Below are positions 22,768-34,370 of a DNA stretch of 64,000 nucleotides, piece after piece. A program made the translations under genes and the position numbers. Source of the stretch: Phragmites australis (Eukaryota; Streptophyta; Magnoliopsida; Poales; Poaceae); assembly GCF_958298935.1 (NCBI RefSeq), contig NC_084940.1, forward strand, positions 18,471,146 to 18,535,145. Reading direction: 5' to 3'. A model generated the notes under the pieces. That model was not told the DNA's origin. It saw only the letters and a list, made by a program, of their open reading frames with translations, and did no database searches. How positions within the stretch are numbered: position 1 is the first letter of the stretch; each line of letters begins with the position of its first letter.

Positions 22768-23411
22768 GATGGTGTGGGCCCTCGCTATTATTGTATTGCG
22801 ATAGGGTACCTGTCTGCAGATGGTGTGCTAATAGGTCATGTCGGCACTCCCGTTGAGGAGGGAGTCATTCGCATTCGATCTTTTTAGTTCCAGTGAGTAG
22901 AGTCGTGCGCGCGTGAGATAAGAGAGGAGAGGAGATGAGGAGGTGGAGGAGGTAGGAGAGGAGGGGAGGAGGTGGAGGAGGACGAGTTAATTTTTTTGTT
23001 GATTTTTCCTATTCATAGAATAGCTTAGAAATTCTAAAAATTTCTTTAGAATAGTTTAGAAATTTTAGTATAGCTTACAATAGTTTAGAAAATTTAGAAA
23101 TAGTTTTAGAATAGTTTAGAAAATTTAGTATAGTTGTAAAAATTATAGCGTGATTTACAAATAGTTTTAGGAATATCATCGTGATCTGCGAATAAATTCA
23201 GCATGATTAAGGATAAATTTTAGACATTTTAGGAATGATTTTTGGAATTGTAAGAATAATTTAATGAATAATTATGTTGGAATTTAGGAACAAGTTTAGC
23301 ATGATTTAGGAATAAATTTATGAATTGGAACGAATTAATGGAAATAATATGATTTCGATCAAGGATGTTAGGACACGTGAAATGCGGCGAGTTAAGTGAT
23401 AGGGATGTTAC
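22768..23411 (-). repeat. Unresolved AT-rich repeat, possibly a decayed LTR
   Basis: Begins with a GGA-rich purine run (22,915-22,990), then about 400 bp of imperfect TTTAGAATAGTTTAGAAATT-type repetition. It ends GGGATGTTACA at 23,411, whose reverse complement TGTAACATCCC looks like an LTR start. No matching other end or TSD was found, so the call is tentative. Confidence 0.3.
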
Positions 23412-25900
23412 ATGATGTGTTGCACATTAGTCCGTAAAAGTAGTGTTTCTAATGACTGGTTCACAGTGGCAGTCAAGGACCTTCTCACTTGCTACTTTTC
23501 CTTCATCAGGACCTATGGCCATAGTCTAGATAACTGGTTTGCGGAGCCTCCCATCACTCAGGGCTTCTCTCAAATGCCTGAAGCCCCACAACTTACGTAG
23601 CATACTTAGGAGGAGCCTCCCGTCACCCCGGCGGCTGTGGCTTGCCCTAGATAGACACCATACCACTTGACATATTCGACGTACCAGATTTGTCGTCGGA
23701 TTAGAGGTGGGCAAGCTAGAGTGCCATAGGAGGTGCCCTTGATGTCCTTGTACTTAGGCATACATTTGTGTTGCTACCGTTTGGAACTGTACTCCATACT
23801 AATGTTATGTTATTTGCATGCTGCTCTTCTTCTTTTTCTGTGCACGCACAGGTTCCACACAAAAGTCATAACTTTTTCTAACAACAAACATATACGATGT
23901 TATATGTTTGAAAAGGCCATGTCTAAAAAGCATATGTCTGAACAGTCTATGTTCAAGAACAGATTGGTGTTTTAAAATTATTTTCTCCTTAAAAAATAAA
24001 AAAGGTTTTTTAAAACAGCTAAAAATTAAAAGGACTTATCGGCATATGGGTTGCCAACATGCCCCTATCGGCAAAGTAGGGCAGCCTATCGGCATAGTTT
24101 CCTACCAACAAGATTGTCTGTTGACATGTGAAATCCTAACAAGAGGCATGAAGGCATTTCACATGCCGTTTCAAAAGTAGATATTACTTTTACAATTTTC
24201 TATGAAATTAACATTATTTAGAAAACATCTCAAAACTATACCCAGGTCAAAACTAGAAATAGTTTTAGCGTTGATCCATTTCCAGAATTATTTCCCAAAA
24301 GGGTTAAATAGGAAAAAACTGAAAATCAGTGGCACACAAAAGGAGAAGCATGTTACATGAACCTTAAAAAACGAAGAATGTTATATCTGGAATGTTGGAA
24401 AGGGAATGCAGGGATTGACAATGATGGACCCCGTACTTCAATTCAAAGATTGCTGTTGCTCACCGGCGTAACTGTGTAAGAAAACTGTTTAACTAGTGTA
24501 CTACTAGTCTACTGTACAAGTAGCGGGCCAAGCTTAGTAAAATCTTTTTCCAACAAAAGAAAATGAATCGTGAAAGCATTTCCCCGTCCATCACCTAGCA
24601 ATGCGTAATATGACAGTAGAAATGGAATATTTTGATGTTTATTGAACATTCACTAGAGAAAAATAAGAAAAAAGACTGCAACTTTAAGAATATATTGATC
24701 AAAACAGTTGGTTCGGGCCTCATTATTCAAATCAAGCGCTTGCTTAAGTTGCACCAAATACTTAAGAATTTAATAGAATTCCTATATATGTTGCAAAAAA
24801 ACTAGTCTGAGTCCCAGCCTTGGGTAGCTTGTAGCGGTGTAAATCAGTTATCAAACTCTACTTGGGTTTTTGTAGTTGATTTGGTCGGACTGCGTTGGGA
24901 TATACGCTATTGATACTTTTGCGAAATACTACAACAATGGTTGATTTGAAATATTGTATTGCAAATAGCTATTGTTTCACGACAAACTTAGTAAACAGTG
25001 TAGCATTAGAAACTTTAAAACTAGATGTGCAATAAGAAATTAGAGATGGCTATTCAAGAGTCGAGATTCAGATGGAACGCAAGATAATATATGGACCCTG
25101 CCCTGTTTGTTGACATCTCACGATCAGCCCTGGACTTGATCCCTCATGCCTAACATTTTACTGTTCCTTCTTATCAAGAATCAAAAGAAGTACTAGTAAA
25201 AGCAGACCTGATTTTCTTATTAAAAAGAAACAGAGCTGCTTTTGGCATTCTGAACAGCCCTGCCCTGCTATTTTAACCTTTTCTTTGTCTTTAGCAAAAG
25301 ACCTGAAGAGCAAAGCCAAATGTTTTAGGCAGTCTGTGGGCGATATTTGTTGGGGTAGGGCGGCGGAGATTATAGCCGAAGTGCGTGAGTGGATGAAGTG
25401 GTGGAGTGTTGACCGGCAACCTGTTGTTGCAGGTGACAATGTGTGCAGGCAGAGGAGGCGGTGGCGCTAGGGCAGAGAGAGGGAAGCGGGTTCAAACACG
25501 GGACGGAGGAGCACGAGATGAGGAGAACCTCGTTTCTTTATTTAGAGAGGTCCAACTTGATGGGATCTTATAGCTGCAATCACATATTTCCTAACTTAAT
25601 CTCGATTTCCTAAACAAACCTAAATTATATACTAACTAAAAGATAACTGGGTGACAAAGCCGCACCCCATGGCTGTGTGGCCCTAGGATGCTGGCGGCAG
25701 GGCCCTAACCCTAGCGGCTACCGCCATTGGGTTGGGTTGGCCCAGCTGACCCATGTTAGCTCGGCCCGTGACACAATCATTACAGTTAGAAGCGACCGGT
25801 GTCCTCCCTATAATCTCACAAACAAACTTCCAAATTACTTGAAGCAAGTATGTTTCAACATCTAATGATACCGTTCATGATGACTACTTTTTCCCAAAAA
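23412..25900. other. Anonymous AT-rich intergenic DNA
   Basis: No ORF with recognisable protein features, no LTR pair and no TIR pair. Minor features: three TATCGGCA-type motifs at 24,035-24,100, which resemble the subterminal repeats of some CACTA families; a poly-A/T-rich stretch near 23,980-24,030; and a GC-richer segment at 25,640-25,800 with CCCTAACCCTAG. It is probably old, unrecognisable transposon sequence. Confidence 0.4.
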
Positions 25901-25929
25901 ATGAGCAGAAGTATTGTTGTTCATTAATG

Positions 25930-26050
25930 TAGGTGAGAGTTTATAAATCCATCGAGCTGGATAAGAAGGCAGAAAACATTTTTAGTTTTACCTCATGAAC
26001 TAGAACCGTTAACTAAAAGATAGATTATCTCATATGTTGAGAGAAGAGGA
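25930..26050 (+). pseudogene. LINE-1-type ORF2 fragment, left part
   Basis: Short broken frame (IELDKKAEN, ending LREEE) that joins cleanly to IAWFQCSKTTKLLEGDNNTK at 40,102 once the CACTA element and one GGA duplicate are removed. This is the spacer between endonuclease and RT in plant L1 elements. The upstream endonuclease was not recognised. Confidence 0.6.
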
Positions 26051-26064
26051 CACTACGCTAGAAC

Positions 26065-26640
26065 AACACGTTAGTGATGGGTGATAACCCTCAATAATGA
26101 CGGTTACCATACCCGTCACTCTTATTGTGTCACTAGTGATAAAACATTAGTGATGGGTTGGGACCCGTCACTAATCATAGTCACTAGTGACGGGTCATAA
26201 TTGAGACCCGTCACTAAATTGCGTCTCTTATGGCCTGAGAAGGCCTGTTGCGCATCACTGTAATCGTCATTAGTGACGGGTGTATGTACCACCGGTCACT
26301 AATTATTGATCCCAAGTGACGGGTAGCTTTCCAATCCGTCTCTCTTAGTCGGTAATTAGTGACAGGTTCTAACCATAACCCTTCATTGGTGACTGATTCA
26401 TCAGTGACAGGTTGGTTTTGAACCCGTCTCTGGGACTCTATCATTAGTGACGGTTTGTAACAACAACCGGTCACTGGTGATCGAGTCATTAGTGATGGGT
26501 GTATTTACCACCCATCACAAATTATCTAGAACTAGTGACGGGTAGCTACAACCCGTCACTGGTGACTGAGTCATCAGTGACGGGGTGTTACCACCCTTCA
26601 CTGGTTATGAGTCATTAGTGAAGGGATCCTCTTTCACCTT
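26065..26640. repeat. Left subterminal repeat array of CACTA-1
   Basis: Roughly 20 copies of TAGTGACGGGT / ACCCGTCACTA at about 25-35-bp spacing, many paired head-to-head so that they can fold into hairpins. This is typical of the CACTA transcriptional 3' end. Confidence 0.92.
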
Positions 26641-26689
26641 TTGAGCAACTGACTTAGTTTCGCTAGATTTAAAGGTAATTTCTCTCTAA

Positions 26690-27370
26690 TAGCGTACCCC
26701 TCGTGCGCAAATATGATTGCGATCGTCCTAGGAATTGCAACCAAGGATTCTCGCGGCCTTCATTGTCTAACTTTGCATCCTCCACCTGTCATTTATCCCT
26801 TTTCCCCACGTACTCGCCTGTGCTCAGGTTGTGATTCTGCTTGTTCTTTGCCCAAAGCTGCTTCTTTGTTGAACTCTCATTTTGGAATGTCTCAGAGCTC
26901 TTCAATGCTACAAAAGCCTCCCGTTCCTCTCTTTTAATATATGGGTACTTGTTGAAGGGCTCCAACTCTTTTTCCATATACTCGTTCACAAGCTTGCTCT
27001 TGTGGTTTCTCCAAAGTTTGGCTATCATTTTCATAGCAGTCCTGCAAGACTTCGTTCATGTTCTCCGAGAACTCCAAAAACGTATGATACCATCATTGAA
27101 CAAGGCGTTCTTTTGATCCACAGTGAGGTCACCGAACTTCGAAAGGGTCAATGGCACCCTCTCCCGAGCATTAAGGCCTGCGAGCTTCCACAACATCTAC
27201 AGGGCCTTCATCTCCGTAGGCATACCGTCATCATTTATTTCGGTGATGGTAATCTTTTTAGTTGGCCACTTTGCTTGTGCCCTTGGCTTTCATACTATTG
27301 CTCCACTGGGACCTGGTTGCACAGACGTCTGACTGGGAGCTCGTGCTTCATCAGAGGATCCTGATGCGTT
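26690..27370 (-). pseudogene. Ptta/TNP1-like (Transposase_24) fragment of CACTA-1
   Basis: Read on the - strand, the first recognisable piece is GDLTVDQKNALFNDGI (about 27,090-27,140). After a frameshift follows IAKLWRNHKSKLVNEYMEK, PFNKYPYIKREEREAFVALK and FQNESSTKKQLWAKNK (26,789-27,034). This is the conserved body of the plant En/Spm-associated Ptta family, a DNA-binding accessory protein. Stops and frameshifts interrupt it, so it is non-functional. Confidence 0.78.
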
Positions 27371-27527
27371 GGCAGACATCAAGTAGATACGAATACATAG
27401 ATACAATTGTATAAGTCTTAGTAACTATATTCACTTTTATACGAATTTATGAAAATATGATGTATTTCTAATCTAAAGCGAAGGATCCTAGCTAATTTCT
27501 AATATGCAAAGATAGGTCCTAATCCCA

Positions 27528-27741
27528 TTCGAGGATATGTGGCCTGAGTAGTTTTCCATGCTCTTGTACGGTTCTGAAGAAAATTTTGGCAGCACCTCCC
27601 CGCTGTTCTCCAAATACACGTCTCAACAACGAGCCGAGAGGGTGTGTATCTTGAGAACAACAGGGAGACGCCACCAAAATTCTGTCTAGAACCATACAAA
27701 AGCACAGAAACCTACTACTCGGGCCACATATCCTCGAACTG
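27528..27741. repeat. Long imperfect inverted repeat in CACTA-1
   Basis: Arms of about 95 bp (27,528-27,622 and 27,645-27,741) with roughly 80% identity. Both outer ends read TTCGAGGATATGTGGCC when read inward on their own strand. The loop is about 20 bp. A transcript would fold into a long hairpin. No coding function is recognised. Confidence 0.8.
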
Positions 27742-28186
27742 TCTAAAGTACGTAAACAATTCGGGAGCATCTTCTTATAAATATGACAAGTTGCTAAGTC
27801 ATATTTATAATCTAACACTCCTGAAAGGGAGACGACGTAATAGGTTATGCAACTTAAATTTAATTTTGGGATTTTCTTACAAATTTAGTTTTTATTTCCT
27901 AAATGTCATCATCAGAGCAATATGCATACATATAAACAAGAATAAAATGACTAGAACTTGCATATAGGTAAATAAGACTAGAAGTATCATATGATTACCA
28001 CTGGAAGCATATGAATCGATCATATTGGTTTGGCTGCTTACAACTACATTTAAGCATATGCATCACTTCAGACCAAAAAAAATTCAAGTATGCTCAAAAA
28101 TAGGTAGAGATGAAAGAAGAAGGACAAGCAAACAGTAGCTTAACTAAAATTTAAACTTAACTGAAATTGTAGCAAATAATAGCTTA
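27742..28186. other. Non-coding CACTA-1 interior up to the CACTA-2 insertion
   Basis: AT-rich with no motif. The last 45 bp (from about 28,135) are a near copy of the segment right of CACTA-2 (37,689-37,727), so a short tandem duplication existed at the insertion site. Confidence 0.5.
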
Positions 28187-28199
28187 CACTACTACAGAA

Positions 28200-28447
28200 A
28201 CCCCCTTCACTGCCGGCTCCAAAACCACCTTCACTGCCAGTTTTGGAGCCGGCAGTGGGCAACAGGCAGTGATAGTCGTGGACTATCACTACCGGCTCGG
28301 TGGACCGGCAGTGAAGGGCCTTATCATTGCCAGCTCAAAGATTCAGTCGGCAGTGATACCCAAGGCATCACTGTCTGCTGAAGGATTCAACTGGGCAGTG
28401 ATAAACCTAAAATCACTGTCGGCTGAAGGATTCAGCCGACAGTGTTT
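28200..28447. repeat. Left subterminal repeats of CACTA-2
   Basis: About nine copies of CACTGCCGGCTC-like motifs in both orientations (for example 28,209, 28,310 and 28,370), forming hairpin pairs. Confidence 0.9.
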
Positions 28448-28865
28448 TGCCTCTCCTCCCTCCCCTCCTCCCTCTCTCTGTCCTCTCTATACTCCCTCTC
28501 ACTCCTCGATCTCTCCGTCTCTCTCTCAATACATGCATACAATGATATATATATTTAATGTAAATCAATAATAAATGCACCTTCATTAATACATAGTAAT
28601 GAACACATATTTCAAGTCATAGGCATCGACAAACACACATATGTACATAATAGTTCTCACAGGTCACCCCCTAAGAAGTCGGTCAAGTTCAGCCAGTCCA
28701 GTATCCCTCTACCTCTACCTCTACTTCCTCTCCCGTGATGAGGACTACGTCTCCGCACTGTCGACTATTGGCGTGTTTACACTCGGGGACACGAGGGGGC
28801 TAATGGTGGTAGAGCGTTGGACCTGGCCACGCCTGATAGACCGCAGCATCGCCTAAGCTCTAGGC

Positions 28866-29102
28866 TTACCGCCGTGTCAAAGACATCGAAGTCTGAACGC
28901 CTCTACGGTTTGAGCCTTCGGCCTCCTCCGTAGCACACTGACAGGCCACCCTCTCATCATCCTCCTCCTGGGCATGCTTACGGGATGCAGCTTCTTGCTC
29001 CTCCCCAGCGCACAGCTGACGGGCTAGCCTCTCATTCTCCTCTTGGGCACGCTTCCTAGCCGCTGCTTCTTGCTCCTCCTTCGCATCATCATGGAAGGCC
29101 AT
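28866..29102 (-). pseudogene. Coiled-coil tail of the CACTA-2 Ptta/Ulp1 gene
   Basis: 78 open codons dominated by EEQEAAxRKxAQEE repeats, a highly charged helical coiled coil with two to three internal repeat units. It is collinear with and downstream of the protease exons on the same strand. It may be a separate exon or a degenerate ORF; no start evidence beyond its first ATG. Confidence 0.4.
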
Positions 29103-29339
29103 CCCGTCGATACCAACTTCGCATCATACATAGTAATTCATATCATTCGATAATAAATAATAATTAATGACATATATTAATATCGTGTCATTTGGCAAAA
29201 TATAATACGTTGTCAAGCCCCTTGGTAGCCTTCCTCCTTGTCGCATACTCTCTACAAGAAGGAATTGTGTCATCTAAAGATCTGTGACACGTGGACGGCA
29301 TGATCGGTTCATAAAACTTGCCATTTCAGTTGATAATAT

Positions 29340-30425
29340 GTTCAAAGAAGAACCCGGCGATCTGTTCTTGAAGGGCATGTATTTCTGCAGGTTGTAACGC
29401 ATTTGTGCGTAGTTTCGAGCACTGCATTTGAAGAATCAAAAGAATTAGTCCTTGAACACATATAGAAATTGAAAAGAAGGTATTGATATATTATTTCATA
29501 CCTCAAGATCATTGAACCTAATAGTGTCTCTGTCCGGGCTGAATGCATGCATGTTAGTAACAACATAAAACGCGCAAAGATTGTTGTCAGCTACCTGCCT
29601 CATACACTTCAAGAGGGAAGGATTCGTCAGTGGAATGAATTAAACCTTCTTATTCAGTAGGAAATGCTAGACATGAATATTCTCTGCGTACCGAAAAGTC
29701 GGTTTGAACATCATATTGCTTCCTGAATGGAAAGTAGATGATACTCTTTTTTTGGTATCTTGTGTACTCCCTGTACATGAATATGAATACCAATTAAACT
29801 TAGATGCAATCATCGAGAAGATTAAATGATCGATTTAACCTATTTAGCATGTCGATGAGGTGTTGGTAAGTTGTCTGATCTTTCTTTTGTGAGTCCAAGA
29901 CAATGATCTTGCTCAAGTCTGGGTGGATGACAAGGAGGATCCAATGAAAACTACAGAATATGTTACCATAGCAAATTAGTACTAGAATCGAGTTGTCCAT
30001 AAAATGAGGACACCCTGGTGCGCAAACACGTACTCATAATTGTAGGGTAAGAGTGTGAATTTTTTGTATTGGTGGTGAAGCAGACACTTCAATAAGTAGT
30101 TCTCGGTGAAGTTTGAATTCTCCCTTATAAGTTTCTGGCTCACAAGCCCAAGATCGATGAATCCTACTTTCTTATCTAAGTCTTGTCCACATTCTTGGAT
30201 CTCCATTCTACAAAACAGAGAAGTTAGCTATGCAATTTCAAGGTACAAGATCATATAACATGAATTATATGCATAAGTCACTTACAAAGTCCACACTCTG
30301 ACTATAGCCACGTCGAGGGCATCTGCCTTCTACAATTCATACAAGTCCTTGAAATACACCCAGAAGGAGCCATCCCCGTTGAGGAAATAATCATCTGTAT
30401 ATCTTACGGGGAACGCTTGAAAACC
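29340..30425 (-). pseudogene. Ulp1-like cysteine protease (C48) domain carried by CACTA-2
   Basis: Exon-like blocks on the - strand. ALDVAIVRVWTL (about 30,290-30,325) and VGFIDLGLVSQKLIRENSN with LLHHQYKKFTLLPYN (29,982-30,206) form the N-terminal half. FHWILLVIHPDLSKIIVLDS (29,880-29,950) supplies the catalytic His and Asp. NNLCAFYVV (about 29,560-29,590) supplies the catalytic Cys, followed by a DTIRFNDLE helix. Known family: SUMO/Nedd8-type Ulp1 peptidases, often carried by plant CACTA and Mutator elements. All three triad residues are visible although splice sites and some frames are uncertain. Its role in transposition is unknown. Confidence 0.75.
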
Positions 30426-32465
30426 CTATCTGGAATGCTCCAAGTACCATTGATGTAATCGAAGCATTTGAGTTGTAAGGTTTCTTTCTATATCTGGTTT
30501 GACAAAAGGTTTGGTCAATTCAAACGGCCATTTAACATCCATCTTTTGGATATCCGCTCCTATAGTAAGCTGTGCTAGTTCCTCTGCTGTTATTCTTGAT
30601 TCAGCTAGGAAGTCGGCAACTCTTGGAGCATCCTTAATAATTGGGCCTGACATGCTCTTGGCCTGCTTCTTACTGATGCGTTCATAATCAGTCAGCGGCT
30701 TTCATGAAGCTGCCCCCGTTTGTTTAACTTTGGCCATTTTTGTGAAAAATTTCACGGCATCTTCCGGCACAAAAGACCTCGATGGAGGTGGTGGAGGATG
30801 GAAATGAGACTTGACACTGGCATTCACAGTCTTTTTAGTTTCCTCAGCAGTGAATGAATAGACATCCTTGGGTTCTACCAACTTCTTAGATGCCACCAAC
30901 TTTTTAGATGATGTCTTCTGCTTGGATGCTGTGGAACCTGATCGTGTTTTCTGAGCTGATGGTTGAGTTCTTGATGGTGCTGGCTTCTTGAGTGGTGGAC
31001 TTCTTTGAGGTGATGGCTGAGGAGGTGGACTTATTCTAGGAGATGGGTGAGGAGAGGGAAATCTAAGAGGCAACAATGGCCCGAGGTGTACTGGAGAGTA
31101 GAGGTTCTCGGGAGTTGTCCCTGGTGGAAACACTATATAGGCCTTCTCCCACGTGATGAGTGTGTGTTCGTTCTCTCCTATAGTGTTCGCCCCCTCCTCT
31201 GTGGGCTAGTCCACCTCAACATGGCGGTACTAGTCAACTGCCTCGTCTACTTTGACGACAGAGTAGCCCTCTAGTATTGGACATCCTTGCAATTGTTCAT
31301 GGGAGCCACGGGGATAAGCCACGCTGGAAGCCACCTTGATGGTAATGTTCCTAGCACAGTGTCTGTGCTGTGATGAGGTCCATAGGATAAGTGATGGAGT
31401 CACCTCCCGGAACTCCCGTAGATGCACAACTACTTTGACGGCCACCGGGCTGGAGCGCGCACCATCAGGAGACACTTTCGGCCGTTCCTGTTCGCTCACA
31501 ATGGCACCCCGTTGACGCATGAGGGCTTGGAACACTGCTTGTGCTATTTTTCTTCTATATGTTCCCTCTCCTTTTCTAGCACTTGTTCAAGCATCTCCAT
31601 CATCCTAGCTTGTTCTGTCGCTCGTTCTGCATCTTGCGCTGCTTAGGGTCTCTTTCAGCTCTTATAACTGTCGATGTCGCTTGGGAATCCAAATTTCCAA
31701 CCCATCACCCCAACGCCTCGTGTGCGACCACCGTGCTCCTTGCTTCCCAGTGCCAAGGTGATCTTGTCACTATCCCTGTCTGGCTTAAAAGAGGCCTGTG
31801 AAGACTACTCGTGGGCTTCCGTAAGCTTTTTTGCAAGATCTTGCGTCGCTTCCAGGTCATTGGAGGTCGTAAAGGATAAGCTTCCATAAGATGAGTAAGA
31901 AGCACCCCTCCTAAGAAGGAAGTGTGTCGATCATTCACTCCGGCCTTCTGTCTCAGGCGTGACAACTCTTTCTCCCAGTTCATCTAGCTGTTGTTGCCAC
32001 TGCCTTTCTTTACTCATGTATCCACCACTGCCGACTCTATGGGGGTACGAGTTCTTCTTCGAGTTTGCTTTGTTCACCTCACTCAACCTCTGTGCTTCTT
32101 TCGACAACTTGTACTCCACAAAGGCTTGCCAATGATCTTCCAGTTGCGGCCATTTGCAGAAATCTGGCATTGTACCTTTCTGCACATACGTTCTATTCAG
32201 TGTCCCCTTCCAATTCTTAATTGAAAGGCCCATGATCATCAACGTCTTCCATATCTGTCTCTTCAGGGAAGTCGAACTTCTCTAATATCTTGGGCCACAA
32301 GATGTCTGGATCACCTCGTTCACCAGTCCACAATCTGTAGCTGATGGACATGTGATCCTTAACAACAATCCCACAGACTGACTTGTATGACCCCAGAACT
32401 CTCTCTGGTGCAGTTGGCTCCCCTGCTGGTGAGATCTCCGTGATCACAAATCGTCCCGTAGGCAT
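30426..32465 (-). pseudogene. Ptta/TNP1-like (Transposase_24) gene of CACTA-2
   Basis: Accessory DNA-binding protein of En/Spm elements. The likely start is the ATG at 32,465 (MPTGRFVITEISPAGEP). Next come DHMSISYRLW and KILEKFDFPEETD (32,217-32,465), then the Ptta core FCKWPQLEDHWQAFVEYK and KKNSYPHRVGSGGY (31,931-32,242). A short coil near 31,700-31,983 follows. A proline/serine-rich low-complexity linker (30,702-31,133) and a segment MSGPIIKDAPRVADFL (30,426-30,653) lead into the Ulp1-like blocks. The pieces lie in different frames; introns or frameshifts cannot be told apart from sequence alone. One fused TNP1-Ulp1 product is the simplest reading. Confidence 0.72.
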
Positions 32466-33680
32466 CTTCGAGGGACCTCAAACACGATGTCGCTCCTGGG
32501 ATTACTCATTATCGTGACCCTCCGGAGCATCAAGCATCTGTGCATAAGCGAAAAAACTATTGGGAACCTATACGATAATATGTACAACAGATGCATTCAT
32601 CTACTTATGAATTACCTCATCACCTCCACAGGCATCTGTTTGGTCCACGTTGAGGTAGTGGCTCGGGCTACCTTCTTCAATGTTTGATGGCGGCACTACA
32701 TCTCCTTCTAACACCTGGCCTGGATTGGCGGTTGGTGTTGCCATCACTTCCTAGGAGTTCTGCACTACATCTCCTTCTAACATACCATGCCATAGCTTGG
32801 CTAAAAGAAAACTCTAGAGGTCAACCTCAGATAGTGCGTCCAACTCGTCTTGAGAGAAGCTGCTCTCCAAACTAGTAGGACAGGCACATAAATGCTGACT
32901 TGAGAAGAATGCTTCCTCTCTAAATAGGCCATGTTGAAGCATCCTCGAGCCATATCATCATCGCCACTATATATATATATATTTCTATCACCATGCCACC
33001 CACTATACTTCTTCTATTTTTTCTACATGCATGACTCCAACCTTGTACAATGCGTACATTAGTAGTATACAATGCTTGGCAATGTGATTATTTTCTCCTA
33101 GGCAATGATCAAGTACTGAACTCCCTTGTGAATTTTGGATTACAAGTTTCATTTGTATGCGGATGCTGTTTGAATTGGATGACAATCTGATACATCAATC
33201 ATACTTCATTTCTTCCTATTGGTTCTCAATAACCACATATCAAACTACCCGATAATAGCATGCATCAAGCAAACATCAGTCGCAATTAACAAACATGTGC
33301 TATGAAAATAATCATAATGGATGAAAATAAACTGCATCAGTGAAGAACAAACTGCATCAAGCAAACAGCCTGCTAGTTTTTGAACTCTAGCAGAACAAAC
33401 TTTACACCACTACCAGGATAAATTGTGAAAAGGGACCTCTGTTACCACTACCAATCACCAGCAATGTGGTAAAAAAAAAAGAGGTTCTGCCAATGCGAGC
33501 GCAACATACATGCCCAAATGACCTATCATAGCCAAGGTTGGCAAGCAATCGACACTGTGGAAAGGGACCTCTATTACCAATGCAACTATGATACATTATC
33601 ATCTAGTTCTACTTCATTAATCACAATGGTGTTTCAGCACAGCTCATAGTTCACCCAATACCAAGTTCCAAACTGACAGT
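32466..33680 (-). other. 5' non-coding/intron-like region of the CACTA-2 Ptta gene
   Basis: AT-rich and no ORF of note. It holds two copies of a GGAAAGGGACCTCT(A/G)TTACCA segment (33,428 and 33,560) about 130 bp apart and a short TA-microsatellite at 32,972-32,984. Confidence 0.5.
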
Positions 33681-34370
33681 GGTCGGCGAGGCACCCAATA
33701 TCAAGGAGGGCGGGGGATTTACCTTTGTTCTATCGGTTGGCGAGGCGGGCGAGTGCGGACGACAGCGGCACGAGCGGGACGGCGGTGTACGGGACGAAGA
33801 TGGCGGTGTACAGGACGGAGAAGGCAGTGTAGGGGACCGAGACGATGATGTAGGGGATGGGGGTACGGGGGGACGGCGGTGTAAGGGATGGAGACGGCGG
33901 CCTCAGCTCTGGGATAGGGACGGCGGGGCTCCAGGGACGGGGACGGGGATGATGGGGCTCTGGGAATGGCGAAGTGGGGGAGGATGAGGCGTGGATGGTG
34001 GCATCAGGGAGGATGCGGTGAGGACGGCGGTGTTGGGAGGAGCCAGCGGTGTCGAGGAGGTGGTGGTGTCGCGGAGGGCACTGGCAGTGCTCAATTTTTC
34101 TAAGTGTCAGAGGGTGGGCATCGAGCAATATAATATAGGGGAGGGCTTTCACTGCCGGCTTAATTTGAGCATCAGCAATGAAAGGGTACTTTCATTGCCA
34201 GCACAGTTTGAGCACCGCAGTGAAAGGGTACCTTCACTGTCGGCTCAATATGACAACCGGCAGTGAAAGGGTACTTTCACTCCCAGCCCAATAACTTCAC
34301 CGGCAGTGAAAGTAGTTTCACTGATGGCCTAATATGTCCATCGGCAGTGAAACTCCTTTCCCTGCTAGTG
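33680..34370 (-). repeat. Internal right-terminal module inside CACTA-2
   Basis: From 34,370 leftward it repeats the layout of the true right end. A terminus reads, reverse-complemented, CACTAGCAGGGAAAGGAG then TTTCACTGCCG. Five to six GGCAGTGAAAG/CACTGCCGGC subterminal repeats follow (34,145-34,350). Then comes a TATA-like TATATTATAT on the - strand (34,124-34,137) and a GC-rich leader (33,680-34,110) with imperfect GACGGCGGTGTA tandem units of about 25-28 bp. The three bases after 34,370 (GCT) do not match the TTA that flanks the left end. Confidence 0.78.

Noticed and set aside
25158..25870. Short ORFs and GC-richer segment suggesting a host exon
   Set aside because: No domain, no splice-supported frame and no conservation signal visible; left as anonymous DNA.
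26065..26640. CRISPR-like array of short repeats
   Set aside because: Repeat units occur in both orientations with irregular spacing and sit at a CACTA terminus; they are subterminal repeats in a plant genome.
33679..34152. Gly/Asp-rich + strand and Pro-rich - strand ORFs
   Set aside because: Low-complexity GACGG-type repeat in a CACTA leader; both strands are equally open and no domain is present.
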